Shown here: piece after piece, positions 28,618-37,044 of the stretch
Layout of the letters: each line of letters opens with the position of its first letter
Numbering within the stretch: position 1 is the stretch's first letter
Assembly: GCF_002224265.1 (NCBI RefSeq)
Contig: NZ_CP012881.1
Location: forward strand, 2,294,001-2,358,000
Direction of reading: 5' to 3'
Source: Vibrio vulnificus NBRC 15645 = ATCC 27562
GTDB taxonomy: Bacteria; Pseudomonadota; Gammaproteobacteria; Enterobacterales; Vibrionaceae
Length of the DNA stretch: 64,000 bases
The notes under the pieces: generated by a model
What the model saw: only the letters and a program-made list of their open reading frames with translations
Told to the model about the DNA's origin: nothing
Databases searched by the model: none
Program-made: the position numbers and the translations under genes

Positions 28618-28620
28618 CAA

Positions 28621-28824
28621 TCAGTCCTCAAAATCTGAAATGAGTAAGTTGGCGGCGGCAAAAGCGGCTTTCTCACGTGTTTCTTTCGGTAGTGTTTCAT
28701 CTGCGGCAATATCGTTTAGTGCTTTAACTGCACACGAGATTGCTTGCGGAATGTACCCTTGGTCACCACTACCAATTTGAGCGTAAAGCTCACGAACTAA
28801 CTCACAACAGCCGTATACTTGCAT
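28621..28824 (-). CDS. yaeP: YaeP family protein
   Basis: A 67-residue protein whose body ([20 protein letters not shown] and [17 protein letters not shown]) matches the YaeP family closely. The internal ATG at 28824 is chosen because AAGGAAA precedes it; a longer frame up to 28893 starts with unrelated residues. In E. coli yaeP lies beside rof, a Rho inhibitor gene; here the neighbour is a DUF4250 gene instead. Function not established. Confidence 0.9.
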   Translation of the reverse strand: MQVYGCCELVRELYAQIGSGDQGYIPQAISCAVKALNDIAADETLPKETREKAAFAAANLLISDFED

Positions 28825-28944
28825 GGCGTTTTCCTTGAACTTAAACAAATGATAACTGCTCTCAAATATACACAGTGTGGTTTTGAAACTCAAAGCTCAG
28901 AGTTGTTTTGGCGCAAGTTAATGCTCCCCCTGAGCAAAGATTCA

Positions 28945-29613
28945 TCAACGCAATTGCAGTTCAAGTTGTTCGATGACTTCAGGAGCCAGCTGTAGCTGCT
29001 TAGCCAGTTCTTGCAAATACGCTTTTTCCATAAAGCTTTGTTCGTCCGCGATGATCAGCGAGGCTAGGTAAATTTCACTTGCTTGTTGTGGTGATGTCGC
29101 TAACTTGGCAATGTCGGTTGGGTCGAGGGGCTTTTGTAGCTCTTGTTGAACGAGTTGTCGCACCCGTTCATCGGCGTTCATCTCACTGAGCGCTTGCTCT
29201 ATCTGGGCTATTTCTTGCTGGTCAATATGACCATCTGCTTTGGCCATCGCAATCATCGCTTTGATGATCAGCACTGAGTGGTGATTGTCTTGTGGGTCGT
29301 AAGCTTCCGTCACGCCAGTGTTTGGTTGAGTTCCTTGCCAGTCGTTGTAAACCTTATAAGCCAACGCACCTAAGGCTGCGGCGCCACCAATTTTGAGAGC
29401 ATTCTTGCCGAGCTTCTTGGCCATCTTTCCGCTTTTTTTCGAACCCATCAGCATGCCGATGAGGCCGCCACCCAATGCGCCAGCACCGAGTGTTTTGAGT
29501 TGACTGGCGTTGGTGTTGTTTTTGATATTTTGGGTCTGTTTGTTCAATGCCTCTGAACCTTGTTTTAAAAGATCAGAGTTGAGGGCTTGATTGAGAAGAC
29601 TTTTTAGATCCAT
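28945..29613 (-). CDS. DUF533/TerB-like membrane-associated protein (YebE-like)
   Basis: A 222-residue protein. The N-terminal part has a glycine-rich hydrophobic segment (GAGALGGGLIGMLMG, then KIGGAAALGALAYKVY) that probably associates with the membrane. The C-terminal part (about 115-222) is a helical TerB-like domain with the acidic AMAKADGHIDQQE motif that binds metal in this superfamily. The ATG at 29613 has CAGGAGA upstream, making it a better start than 29667. Function unknown; the family is often called DUF533/YebE. Confidence 0.83.
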   Translation of the reverse strand: MDLKSLLNQALNSDLLKQGSEALNKQTQNIKNNTNASQLKTLGAGALGGGLIGMLMGSKKSGKMAKKLGKNALKIGGAAALGALAYKVYNDWQGTQPNTGVTEAYDPQDNHHSVLIIKAMIAMAKADGHIDQQEIAQIEQALSEMNADERVRQLVQQELQKPLDPTDIAKLATSPQQASEIYLASLIIADEQSFMEKAYLQELAKQLQLAPEVIEQLELQLR

Positions 29614-29677
29614 GACGACTCTCCTGACTAAACATAAGGCAAGCATAACGGGAGAAATCTGAACCAAAGATTAATAG

Positions 29678-29707
29678 AAAAGGGATTGGCCTTGACCAAT
29701 CCCTTTT
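29678..29707 (-). terminator. Terminator after proS
   Basis: A 12-bp perfect stem AAAAGGGATTGG/CCAATCCCTTTT with a 6-nt loop lies downstream of proS on the minus strand and before the DUF533 gene. Confidence 0.85.
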
Positions 29708-29717
29708 AACTGTTGTT

Positions 29718-29739
29718 ATAACACCGAGCTCGGTGTTAT
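29718..29739. repeat. 22-bp perfect palindrome overlapping the proS stop codon
   Basis: ATAACACCGAG and its exact reverse complement CTCGGTGTTAT join without a loop (29718-29739). The proS TAA (29736-29738 on the minus strand) lies inside it. It sits just upstream of the terminator stem and may be part of it or a protein-binding site. Confidence 0.85.
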
Positions 29740-31451
29740 TTCAGTTGCGCTTTGATGTGCTCAACGATATCAGCCATCGCGACAGGTGTTTTTTCACCAG
29801 AACGACGGTTCTTATACTCAAAGTGACCTTCGTCCATGCTGCGATCGCCAATCACGATAGTGTGAGGGATACCGATCAGTTCCATATCAGAGAACATGAC
29901 GCCAGGGCGCTCTTTACGGTCATCGAACAGCACTTCGATACCCATAGCCGTCAACTCGGCGTAAAGCTTTTCAGCTGCTTCTTGAACGCGCTCAGATTTG
30001 TGCATGTTCATTGGTACGATAGCGACTTGGAAAGGTGCGAGTGCGTCTGGCCAAATGATGCCGTATTTGTCGTTGTTTTGTTCGATAGCCGCAGCAACAA
30101 CGCGAGAAACTCCGATACCGTAACAGCCCATCTCTAGGATCACGTTTTTACCGTTGGAATCGAGAACGCCACAGTTCATCGCTTCAGAGTACACATTACC
30201 GAGTTGGAAAATGTGACCCACTTCGATACCACGTTTCAGCATCAATGTGCCTTTTCCACATGGGCTTGGATCGCCTTCGACGACGTTACGTAGGTCAGCA
30301 ACTTGGCCAAGCTCTACATCACGACCCCAGTTAATACCGAAGTAGTGTTTGCCATCGATGTTTGCGCCCGCACCGAAATCGCTCATAACAGCAACCGAGC
30401 GGTCAACGATGAATGGTAGTTTAAGGCCAACAGGACCAAGAGAACCCGCACCTGCACCAATCAGTTCACGCATCTCTTCTTCCGTTGCCATCTCTAAAGG
30501 CGTCGCCACTTCAGCTAGGTTTTCTGCCTTGATTTCGTTGAGTTCGTGGTCACCACGGATGATCAGTGCAACGATAGGCGCTTCAATTGCGTCCGACGCT
30601 TTAACGAATAGCGTTTTAACGGTTTTCTCGATTGGTAGATCGAATTGCTCAACCAGTTCAGCGATGGTTTTGGCGTTTGGCGTATCCACTAGCGTCATCT
30701 CTTGAGTTGGCGCTGCACGCTCAACTGCAGGAGCGACGGCTTCTGCTTTTTCGATGTTGGCTGCGTAATCTGATTCCGTTGAGAAGGCGATCAGGTCTTC
30801 ACCACTTTCAGCCAGTACGTGGAACTCCTGAGAACCGTTACCACCGATCGCACCAGAGTCTGCGAGAACAGGGCGGTACTCAAGACCCATGCGGTCGAAT
30901 GCTTTACAGTAAGCATCGTGCATTGCTTGGTAAGATTTTTCCAGACCCGCTTTGTCGATATCGAAGCTGTACGCATCCATCATGCAAAATTCACGTGCAC
31001 GCATCACACCAAAACGTGGACGACGCTCATCGCGGAATTTGGTTTGGATTTGGTATAGGTTGATCGGTAGCTGTTTGTACGAGCTTACTTCGTTACGAAC
31101 AAGCGCAGTGATCACTTCTTCTGCTGTTGGGCTGAGTACAAACGGACGAACATGGCGGTCAGTAAAGCGAAGAAGTTCCGGGCCCATTTTTTCAGAGCGG
31201 CCAGTCTCTTCCCATAGTTCAAACGGCTGCACAACGGGCATCAAGGTTTCAATTGCACCTGCATTGTCGATCTCTTGACGAACGATGTTTTCGACTTTAC
31301 GCAGTACACGTAGACCGGTAGGCAGCCAGGTGTAAAGACCTGAAGCCAGCTTACGGATCATACCTGCACGTAGCATGAGCTGATGGCTCACTACTTCTGC
31401 GTCGTTTGGAGTCTCCTTCAGAGTAGAAAGAAGATATTTACTGGTACGCAT
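29736..31451 (-). CDS. proS: Prolyl-tRNA synthetase (bacterial type with editing domain)
   Basis: A 571-residue class II aminoacyl-tRNA synthetase charging tRNA-Pro. Motif 1 to 3 regions are present ([46 protein letters not shown]). The INS editing domain (YbaK-like) that hydrolyses Ala-tRNA-Pro lies at about 225-385. The anticodon-binding domain covers about 475-571. Single-gene unit with a terminator downstream. Confidence 0.96.
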   Translation of the reverse strand: MRTSKYLLSTLKETPNDAEVVSHQLMLRAGMIRKLASGLYTWLPTGLRVLRKVENIVRQEIDNAGAIETLMPVVQPFELWEETGRSEKMGPELLRFTDRHVRPFVLSPTAEEVITALVRNEVSSYKQLPINLYQIQTKFRDERRPRFGVMRAREFCMMDAYSFDIDKAGLEKSYQAMHDAYCKAFDRMGLEYRPVLADSGAIGGNGSQEFHVLAESGEDLIAFSTESDYAANIEKAEAVAPAVERAAPTQEMTLVDTPNAKTIAELVEQFDLPIEKTVKTLFVKASDAIEAPIVALIIRGDHELNEIKAENLAEVATPLEMATEEEMRELIGAGAGSLGPVGLKLPFIVDRSVAVMSDFGAGANIDGKHYFGINWGRDVELGQVADLRNVVEGDPSPCGKGTLMLKRGIEVGHIFQLGNVYSEAMNCGVLDSNGKNVILEMGCYGIGVSRVVAAAIEQNNDKYGIIWPDALAPFQVAIVPMNMHKSERVQEAAEKLYAELTAMGIEVLFDDRKERPGVMFSDMELIGIPHTIVIGDRSMDEGHFEYKNRRSGEKTPVAMADIVEHIKAQLK

Positions 31452-31542
31452 TCTATGGTATCCGTTTCATCATGGTTTGAATAACCCCTCAAAAATGAGG
31501 GAACAAAATTAAGCTGACTATGATATCAGCCATTTGTGATTG

Positions 31543-32238
31543 TCAAAAGCGTTCGATGCGGCTAACCGTCACTATCTTATCTTGGATGACGAATTTGATG
31601 TTCAAATCGAACAAATTTACCGCATATTCTTTCTCATCCGGTTTGTTTTTCTTATAGGCAGGGCGAGGATCTTGTGCCAAAACTTGCTCTATGACCTGTT
31701 TTTCAAGTGGTCCATTTGGTCGTGTCGCCAATAGGGCGTCTGCTTCACTGGAGAAGATTACTGGTGAGCGCTCTGGTTCTGACTCTGCGTAGCCACCGAT
31801 GGCATCGGGAATGCTGTCGGAATAGGGGATGTAAGGTTTGATATCAATGATGGGGGTGCCATCGACTAAATCTACACTGCCAAGATCGAGATAGACCTGA
31901 TCGCCTTGCTTGCTTATCCCTTTTATTTCCACCGCTGACATGCCAATGCCGTTGGGGCGAAACGTTGAACGGGTGGCAAATACGCCCATGCGCTCATTGC
32001 CACCTAGGCGAGGAGGGCGAACGGTGGGTTTCCAACCCGCGGCTAAGTTTTGATCAAACAAAAACAGCAACCAAACGTGGGAAAATTGCGCCAAACCTCT
32101 TACTGACTCGGGGGTATTGGCACTGCCCACCAGTTTTACCCGTGCCGTCGCTGCAGGGACTAAGCGAGGTTGTCTGGGTACCGCGAATTTCTCTTTATAG
32201 GGGCTCTCAATAAAGCCAATAGGATCAATGGAGTGCAT
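31543..32238 (-). CDS. trmO: tRNA (N6-threonylcarbamoyladenosine37-N6)-methyltransferase TrmO
   Basis: A 231-residue SAM-dependent methyltransferase of the TrmO/YaeB (UPF0066) family, which methylates ct6A/t6A at position 37 of tRNA-Thr. Signatures are the opening PIGFIESPYKEKFAVPRQP, the FATRSTFRPNGIG core and GTPIIDIKPYIPYSD. The C-terminal extension (about 160-231) is the YaeB-type tail. It lies beside proS on the same strand but 91 bp away; the link between them is only positional. Confidence 0.92.
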   Translation of the reverse strand: MHSIDPIGFIESPYKEKFAVPRQPRLVPAATARVKLVGSANTPESVRGLAQFSHVWLLFLFDQNLAAGWKPTVRPPRLGGNERMGVFATRSTFRPNGIGMSAVEIKGISKQGDQVYLDLGSVDLVDGTPIIDIKPYIPYSDSIPDAIGGYAESEPERSPVIFSSEADALLATRPNGPLEKQVIEQVLAQDPRPAYKKNKPDEKEYAVNLFDLNIKFVIQDKIVTVSRIERF

Positions 32239-32324
32239 AGTGAGTCAAATAAAAAACAACAGATGAGTTGAAAAATATCACAGTTTTCTCTTGCATTTCT
32301 TGTTGATAATAATTATTAATTAAT

Positions 32325-32336
32325 ATGTTATAACAT
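32325..32336 (+). promoter_or_regulatory. Probable Zur operator upstream of rpmE2-rpmJ2
   Basis: ATGTTATAACAT is a perfect 12-bp palindrome inside an AT-rich flank, resembling the GTTATA...TATAAC core of gammaproteobacterial Zur boxes. It sits 23 bp before the L31 paralogue ATG and probably overlaps the promoter. The assignment is by resemblance plus the known zinc regulation of these genes. Confidence 0.8.
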
Positions 32337-32358
32337 AACAATTGTCGGAGAGAGAAAA

Positions 32359-32619
32359 ATGAAACCAGGAATCCATCCTGAATATCGCAAAGTCGTGTTC
32401 CACGATACCAGTGTTGATCACTATTTTATTGTCGGTTCGACTTTGCAAACTGACCGCACCATCGAATGGGAAGATGGCCAAACCTACCCGTACTTCACCA
32501 TTGAAGTCTCCTCGGAATCACATCCGTTTTACACCGGTAAGCAAAGAGTGGTGCAAAAAGAGGGTCGAGTGGCGAACTTCAATCGTCGTTTTGCTCAGTT
32601 TGGTTCGAAAGAAGGTTAA
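32359..32619 (+). CDS. rpmE2: Zinc-independent 50S ribosomal protein L31 (type B)
   Basis: An 86-residue L31 paralogue containing no cysteine at all, so it lacks the zinc-binding CxxC site of the normal L31 (C-minus type, YkgM-like). It replaces zinc L31 under zinc limitation, freeing zinc. The ribosome-binding site CGGAGAGAG precedes the ATG. rpmJ2 starts 3 bp after its stop, and the pair is under a Zur-like box. Confidence 0.94.
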   Translation: MKPGIHPEYRKVVFHDTSVDHYFIVGSTLQTDRTIEWEDGQTYPYFTIEVSSESHPFYTGKQRVVQKEGRVANFNRRFAQFGSKEG

Positions 32620-32622
32620 GAA

Positions 32623-32748
32623 ATGAAAGTACTGAAGTCACTGAAGAGCGCAAAAGCGCGTCATCCAGATTGCCAGATCGTCAGACGACGTGGTCGCTTA
32701 TACGTTATTTGCAAAAGTAATCCACGTTTTAAAGCGGTACAAAAATAA
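32623..32748 (+). CDS. rpmJ2: Zinc-independent 50S ribosomal protein L36 (type B)
   Basis: A short 41-residue protein starting [11 protein letters not shown] and containing [20 protein letters not shown], matching type B L36 (YkgO-like). Only two cysteines (17 and 30) remain, and the zinc-binding C-C-C-H set of standard L36 is incomplete. It is about five residues shorter at the C-terminus than E. coli YkgO. Cotranscribed with rpmE2 under the same Zur-like operator. Confidence 0.93.
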   Translation: MKVLKSLKSAKARHPDCQIVRRRGRLYVICKSNPRFKAVQK

Positions 32749-33021
32749 ACGACGGTGCGCGACATTGGCTGGAATAGCCTTCAGAATTGAATGGTTATTT
32801 ATATCGTATAGTGTTGGTTTGTTTGCTTATTTATAATTCCAGTTAATAACAATAAACTGGTTTATAAGGCCATATTTTAAACATTAATTGGTTAATAATA
32901 TCGCCATCGGAAAAGTTTTGTAACATTTGTTATTTCGTTTTCCCTCTCTTGTCGAGTAACCTGCCCAGGCTTTTGACATTTTTGTCACAAATGCACAGGA
33001 AAAACTACAAGGAGGGAACAG

Positions 33022-34608
33022 ATGAGTTCATCTGCTTCGATTAAGCAAACTTCACCTAAGAAACCGCTCTTTACGCGCTTTCTAGACACGGTTGAATATT
33101 TGGGGAACTTGTTACCCCACCCAATCACACTTTTCGCCATCTTCTGTTTGGCAATCTTAATTTCTTCTGGCATCGCGGGCTATTTTGAAGTCTCCGTTGT
33201 CGACCCTCGCCCTGAGGGTGCCAAGGGCCGCGCTGCTGACGGTATGATTCACGTTGTGAGCTTACTGAACGCAGACGGACTAGAGCTGATCGTGACCAAT
33301 CTCGTTAAAAACTTTGTCGGCTTTGCTCCTTTAGGCACCGTACTGGTGGCCATGTTGGGTGTTGCGATTGCTGAACACTCCGGTCTACTTTCTGCGGCTA
33401 TGCGTGGCATGGTGATGGGTGCGTCTAAACGCATGGTGACCGTCACGGTTGTCTTTGCTGGTATCATCTCGAACACCGCCTCTGAGCTTGGCTATGTGGT
33501 TCTGATCCCGCTTGCGGCGATGCTGTTCCACTCACTAGGTCGTCACCCTCTTGCGGGCTTGGCGGCTGCGTTTGCGGGTGTGTCTGGTGGTTACTCGGCA
33601 AACTTGTTGATCGGTACGGTGGATCCCCTGCTTTCTGGTATTACTGAAACGGCAGCAAAAATGATCGACCCTACTTACACGGTTGGTCCTGAAGTGAACT
33701 GGTACTTCATGTTTGCGTCAACCTTTGTCATTGCAGGTTTGGGTGCGTTTGTCACCGAAAAAATCGTTGAGCCTAAACTGGGTAAATACAACGTTGAGGA
33801 AGCTGCAGAAGATCTCTCAAACGATAAGATGGGCAGCCTCACTGACATTGAGAAGAAAGGTCTGAAACTGGCGGGCGTTGCGGTTTTAGTCGTATCGGCA
33901 TTACTTGCTTGGACGATTGTGCCAGCTGACGGTGTGTTGCGCTCTGACGCAGGCACGGTAGCGGGTTCCCCATTCCTTAAGAGCATTGTTGCGTTTATTT
34001 TTGTCTTCTTCGCAATCCCTGGTTTTGTTTACGGGAAAGTCGTTGGCACGATGAAGAATGACCGCGATGTGATTGATGCGATGTCAAAATCCATGTCTTC
34101 AATGGGGATGTACATTGTGTTGGTGTTCTTTGCTGCTCAGTTTGTTGCTTTCTTTAAGTGGACTAACTTCGGTCAAGTTTTCGCAGTGGCGGGTGCGGAT
34201 TTCCTACAGACCATTGGTCTTACTGGCCCGATGCTGTTCTTTGCCTTCATTCTTATGTGTGGCTTCATTAACTTGATGATTGGTTCTGCCTCTGCTCAGT
34301 GGGCGGTTACTGCACCGATCTTTGTTCCAATGTTGATGCTGGTGGGTTATGCGCCTGAAACGATTCAAGCGGCATACCGTATCGGTGATTCCGTAACGAA
34401 CATCATCACGCCGATGATGAGCTACTTCGGTCTGATCCTTGCTGTTGCCACTCGCTACATGAAGAACATGGGTATCGGTACACTGATCTCTGTGATGCTG
34501 CCGTATTCTATCGTCTTTATGGTGGGTTGGAGCTTGTTGTTCTACGTATGGGTATTTGTGTTTGGTTTGCCAGTCGGCCCAGGCGCAGCAACCTACTACA
34601 CGCCATAA
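33022..34608 (+). CDS. AbgT family transporter
   Basis: A 528-residue inner-membrane protein with about 11 to 12 hydrophobic helices. It has AbgT-family signatures: the opening TVEYLGNLLPHPITLF, the NTASELGYVVLIPLAA hairpin region and the C-terminal GDSVTNIITPMMSYFG segment. Family members import p-aminobenzoyl-glutamate in E. coli or export sulfonamides in other species; which applies here is not visible. The ribosome-binding site AAGGAGGG is strong. No abgAB hydrolase genes are nearby, which weakens an assignment to folate-catabolite import. Confidence 0.9.
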   Translation: MSSSASIKQTSPKKPLFTRFLDTVEYLGNLLPHPITLFAIFCLAILISSGIAGYFEVSVVDPRPEGAKGRAADGMIHVVSLLNADGLELIVTNLVKNFVGFAPLGTVLVAMLGVAIAEHSGLLSAAMRGMVMGASKRMVTVTVVFAGIISNTASELGYVVLIPLAAMLFHSLGRHPLAGLAAAFAGVSGGYSANLLIGTVDPLLSGITETAAKMIDPTYTVGPEVNWYFMFASTFVIAGLGAFVTEKIVEPKLGKYNVEEAAEDLSNDKMGSLTDIEKKGLKLAGVAVLVVSALLAWTIVPADGVLRSDAGTVAGSPFLKSIVAFIFVFFAIPGFVYGKVVGTMKNDRDVIDAMSKSMSSMGMYIVLVFFAAQFVAFFKWTNFGQVFAVAGADFLQTIGLTGPMLFFAFILMCGFINLMIGSASAQWAVTAPIFVPMLMLVGYAPETIQAAYRIGDSVTNIITPMMSYFGLILAVATRYMKNMGIGTLISVMLPYSIVFMVGWSLLFYVWVFVFGLPVGPGAATYYTP

Positions 34609-34638
34609 GCCTTAACTCGACATCTCGACTCGAAAAAA

Positions 34639-34668
34639 CAAAAGCCTGCGAATATCGCAGGCTTTTTG
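34639..34668 (+). terminator. Terminator after the AbgT gene, probably bidirectional
   Basis: A 10-bp stem AAAGCCTGCG/CGCAGGCTTT with an AATAT loop, followed by T bases. It lies between convergent genes. Confidence 0.9.
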
Positions 34669-34708
34669 TATTGGATGAACCAAGGCGAGAGCTGAGCTTG
34701 ATAACAAA

Positions 34709-35152
34709 TTATCGCTTAGCCAAAATGCGATCCAAATGATTGGCAAATTCACGGCGTTCGGTTTGCGAGAGAGCCGCAGGGCCGCCAGTTTGGATTCCAC
34801 TTGAGCGCATGGTTTCCATAAAGTCACGAATGTTAAGGCGTGCTTTGATGGTGTCTTTAGTATACAACTCACCACGTGAACTTAAGGCAAGTCCGCCTTT
34901 GGTGATCACTTCATCGGCGAGCGGAATATCAGAAGTAATCACCAAATCGTTTGGTTCCACACGTTTGACGATCTCGTTATCCGCAATGTCGAAGCCGGCA
35001 GGCACTTGCAAACTGTGGATGTTGGGCCTTCTTGGTACTGGTACAACGTGATTCGCAACAAAGGTGCATTCGACACCGGTTCGCTCTGCTGCGCGGACAA
35101 TGGTTTCTCGAATCACTTTTGGACAGGCGTCGGCATCAACCCATATCTTCAT
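34709..35152 (-). CDS. yaiI: UPF0178/YaiI family protein (DUF188)
   Basis: A 147-residue protein of the DUF188/YaiI family: the opening [19 protein letters not shown], the [13 protein letters not shown] segment and the [19 protein letters not shown] end are all family-typical. Aspartates in DADACP and SDIPLAD suggest a PIN-like nuclease fold, which is an inference. It overlaps the upstream coiled-coil gene by 4 bp (ATGA), so the two are coupled. Confidence 0.88.
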   Translation of the reverse strand: MKIWVDADACPKVIRETIVRAAERTGVECTFVANHVVPVPRRPNIHSLQVPAGFDIADNEIVKRVEPNDLVITSDIPLADEVITKGGLALSSRGELYTKDTIKARLNIRDFMETMRSSGIQTGGPAALSQTERREFANHLDRILAKR

Positions 35153-35442
35153 TGGTTTTTCTCTTTTAGCTGTGCTTCTAATGCATCGATACGAGTAGCC
35201 AACTTCAGGACGGTGGCTTCGAGTTGGGCAATACGTTCTGCATCTTGATTGGTTTGACTTGCCACTTCGATCTTCGGTACGCGCTGGGCGCTCTTCCAGC
35301 TTTTGATCGCGGCAATGATCGCAGGCATGGGGATCGATGTTTTTAATCGTGCTTTCACGAGCGCGACAGAGGGCTCTTTTCCTTGTTGCTGAAGCTGTTC
35401 AAGCACCGCTTCCAGCTCTTTGGTGACATCTTGAGTTAACAT
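35149..35442 (-). CDS. Small KfrA_N-like predicted DNA-binding coiled-coil protein
   Basis: A 97-residue protein. Residues 1-55 resemble the KfrA N-terminal winged/HTH-like domain ([33 protein letters not shown]). Residues 65-97 form a heptad coiled coil ([20 protein letters not shown]). It reads into the DUF188 gene with a 4-bp overlap. The function is unknown; a DNA-binding role is an inference from the resemblance. Confidence 0.72.
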   Translation of the reverse strand: MLTQDVTKELEAVLEQLQQQGKEPSVALVKARLKTSIPMPAIIAAIKSWKSAQRVPKIEVASQTNQDAERIAQLEATVLKLATRIDALEAQLKEKNQ

Positions 35443-35521
35443 TTTTTCTTCCTGATAACGATATGTTTATCATGATACGTGGCACTAAGGTTTTTGGCGA
35501 ATAGCAATTTCGGTAATCGCG

Positions 35522-35539
35522 TGTGAGAGATCTCTTACA
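35522..35539 (+). promoter_or_regulatory. VarA/GacA (UvrY)-type binding box upstream of the Csr RNA
   Basis: TGTGAG-AGATCT-CTTACA matches the GacA-box consensus TGTAAG-N6-CTTACA with one mismatch. It lies about 160-175 bp upstream of the presumed RNA start, the usual distance for CsrB-family genes. VarA is the response regulator in Vibrio. Confidence 0.85.
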
Positions 35540-35664
35540 CAGCTTGTGCGAGAAAGCTAATTCATCGTAAGAGGAATGGATGTTAAAAACTGCTAACTTA
35601 ATGATTAATAAGGAATGTTAATGTGATGTAATGGTTTGCATAAGCGTTTTTCTTTGCCAGTGGA

Positions 35665-35692
35665 TTGCTCCGTTCAAGAAAAAGAGTAAATT
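35665..35692 (+). promoter_or_regulatory. Predicted sigma-70 promoter of the CsrB-family RNA
   Basis: TTGCTC (35665-35670) and TAAATT (35687-35692) are separated by 16 bp, putting the start near 35699, just before the GGA-rich region. The -35 is weak, consistent with activation from the upstream box. Confidence 0.6.
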
Positions 35693-35698
35693 AAACCT

Positions 35699-36101
35699 TG
35701 TCGGAAGGATGCTGACACGGAACAGGAAACGCCAAGGATTTGGTTATCGTCAGGAAGACGATTTGGTTGCTCAGGATGAGGAATCAAGCAAGGAGCGAAG
35801 GACCTTGTAAGGAAACAATCATCAATAGGATGTTGATGACAAAGGAATGACGTGGACACCTCGAGGATTGAGGCAAGGACAGTATCAGGACGATACCAAG
35901 GGACACCGCTCAAGGAACAAGTGATGTGCGCTAACAGGAATAGTTAGCTATCAGGAAGATTTAGGACACCGCTAGGAAGGCGATGTACGGATTCGCTGAA
36001 GGATTCAGCCACTATTAAGGATGATGCAGGGAGCATTATTAGTAGCCGGACTGCTGCGAGTAAGACCATAGCCCCGATACGAAAGTGTCGGGGCTTTTCT
36101 T
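35699..36101 (+). ncRNA. csrB: CsrB-family small RNA sequestering CsrA
   Basis: About 400 nt with no convincing reading frame but roughly 28 GGA triplets, most as AGGA. Many sit in loops of short hairpins: TCGTC-AGGAA-GACGA at 35747-35761, CATCAA/TTGATG at 35820-35838, CCTC/GAGG at 35859-35873, GTATC/GATAC at 35882-35896, GCTAAC/GTTAGC at 35930-35948 and GCTGAA/TTCAGC at 35995-36009. This is the architecture of CsrB/CsrC/CsrD RNAs that bind CsrA and relieve its translational repression. It ends at a Rho-independent terminator and has a VarA-type box upstream. Vibrio has several paralogues; which one this is cannot be told. Confidence 0.92.
36070..36101 (+). terminator. Rho-independent terminator of the CsrB-family RNA
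   Basis: A 10-bp stem GCCCCGATAC/GTGTCGGGGC with a GAAA tetraloop, followed by TTTTCTT. The rest of the gap to the next gene (36102-36278) shows nothing I can name. Confidence 0.93.
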
Positions 36102-36278
36102 ATCGTCATCTCTTCACACTCTCTACCGTCAGATCGATATAACTATTTTATAAACAACGTTAAAAAACAATCTGGATCAATAACTCTTTGTTCAAGTTGG
36201 TTTAATTTTTCGGCTTCTCAATTGGGCGTAACGAATTTGCAATGCGCGAAATCGGTATCGCCATATCAAGGATAGAAT

Positions 36279-36782
36279 GTGACCATAGTAACTCGAAGGA
36301 CATTACTCCTTCCTTACAATGAATCATTAAAGCTCGAATTCGTGATGCTAAATTGCTGTGCGAAGAATCGGGCGCAACTCAATGGTCCATACACGGTTGC
36401 CAATGCCAAGCTTCTGTTTGATAAAGTATTGAATGATAAAACGATCCATGCCAGAGCCGTCTTGGATAACTACAATCGCGAATACATGGGGCATGTCTAT
36501 ATCGCGCATTTAGATAGTCAACCTGAACTGGAGTTCATGTTTGATAAATCGTACTGGGGTAAGGGGATCGCCAGCGAAACATTGAAGGCGTTTGTGCCCA
36601 AAGCGATGCATGAATTGCAGTTGGAGAGCTTAACGGCACACATTAAACCTCAGAACATCGCTGCAATCAAAGTGCTCACCAAGCTGGGCTTTTATGATGT
36701 TACCCAGCTTAGTCAGTGTAATGCGCTCGTGACAATGCGTTTTACATCCGATGAGGTGGCAGGAAAAAGTTCAGCGGCCTGA
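36279..36782 (+). CDS. GNAT-family N-acetyltransferase (RimJ/RimL-like)
   Basis: A 167-residue acetyltransferase. It has the acetyl-CoA loop region SYWGKGIASETLKAFVPKA (about 88-106) and the family ending IKPQNIAAIKVLTKLGF. It is related to RimJ/RimL-type enzymes acting on small molecules or protein N-termini; the substrate is unknown. The start is a GTG at 36279 with AAGGAT upstream. Its last 41 bp overlap the convergent DUF3301 gene. It lies directly after the csrB region. Confidence 0.8.
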   Translation: MTIVTRRTLLLPYNESLKLEFVMLNCCAKNRAQLNGPYTVANAKLLFDKVLNDKTIHARAVLDNYNREYMGHVYIAHLDSQPELEFMFDKSYWGKGIASETLKAFVPKAMHELQLESLTAHIKPQNIAAIKVLTKLGFYDVTQLSQCNALVTMRFTSDEVAGKSSAA

Positions 36783-37041
36783 ATCCGGTCATCATCAGTT
36801 GTCCTTGGTAGCAGTCGTCACCGAGTGCTGAAAATTCAAATAAATAGACAGTATGCCAACGCCAGCTTCCCTCTGGCGTTTTTAATTTGTGCCCGCCAAA
36901 CGCAACACTAATGAGTTGTAACTCCAGTTGGTCGCATTTGCGTGCTATCGCAGCCTTGGCCAGTTCCGATTGGCGACGTTGTTGCCAAAAGAGAAAACAG
37001 AAAAAACACAATCCTAAAATGGCAAACAAATCACCGACCAT
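36742..37041 (-). CDS. DUF3301 family protein
   Basis: A 99-residue protein with an N-terminal transmembrane helix (LFAILGLCFFCFLFW) and a basic/aromatic C-terminal part typical of DUF3301 (GSWRWHTVYLFEFS, then GQLMMTGF). It starts 3 bp after the DUF3549 gene and is its operon partner in Vibrio. Its 3' end overlaps the convergent GNAT gene by 41 bp. Function unknown. Confidence 0.82.
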   Translation of the reverse strand: MVGDLFAILGLCFFCFLFWQQRRQSELAKAAIARKCDQLELQLISVAFGGHKLKTPEGSWRWHTVYLFEFSALGDDCYQGQLMMTGFRPLNFFLPPHRM

Positions 37042-37044
37042 GGT

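Noticed and set aside
28620..28620. TTG start for the DUF4250 gene
   Set aside because: ATG at 28617 with GAGGA upstream is better placed.
35674..35913. 79-codon reading frame on the minus strand within the csrB region
   Set aside because: It is antisense to the structured RNA, has no family similarity I recognise and lacks a clear ribosome-binding site.
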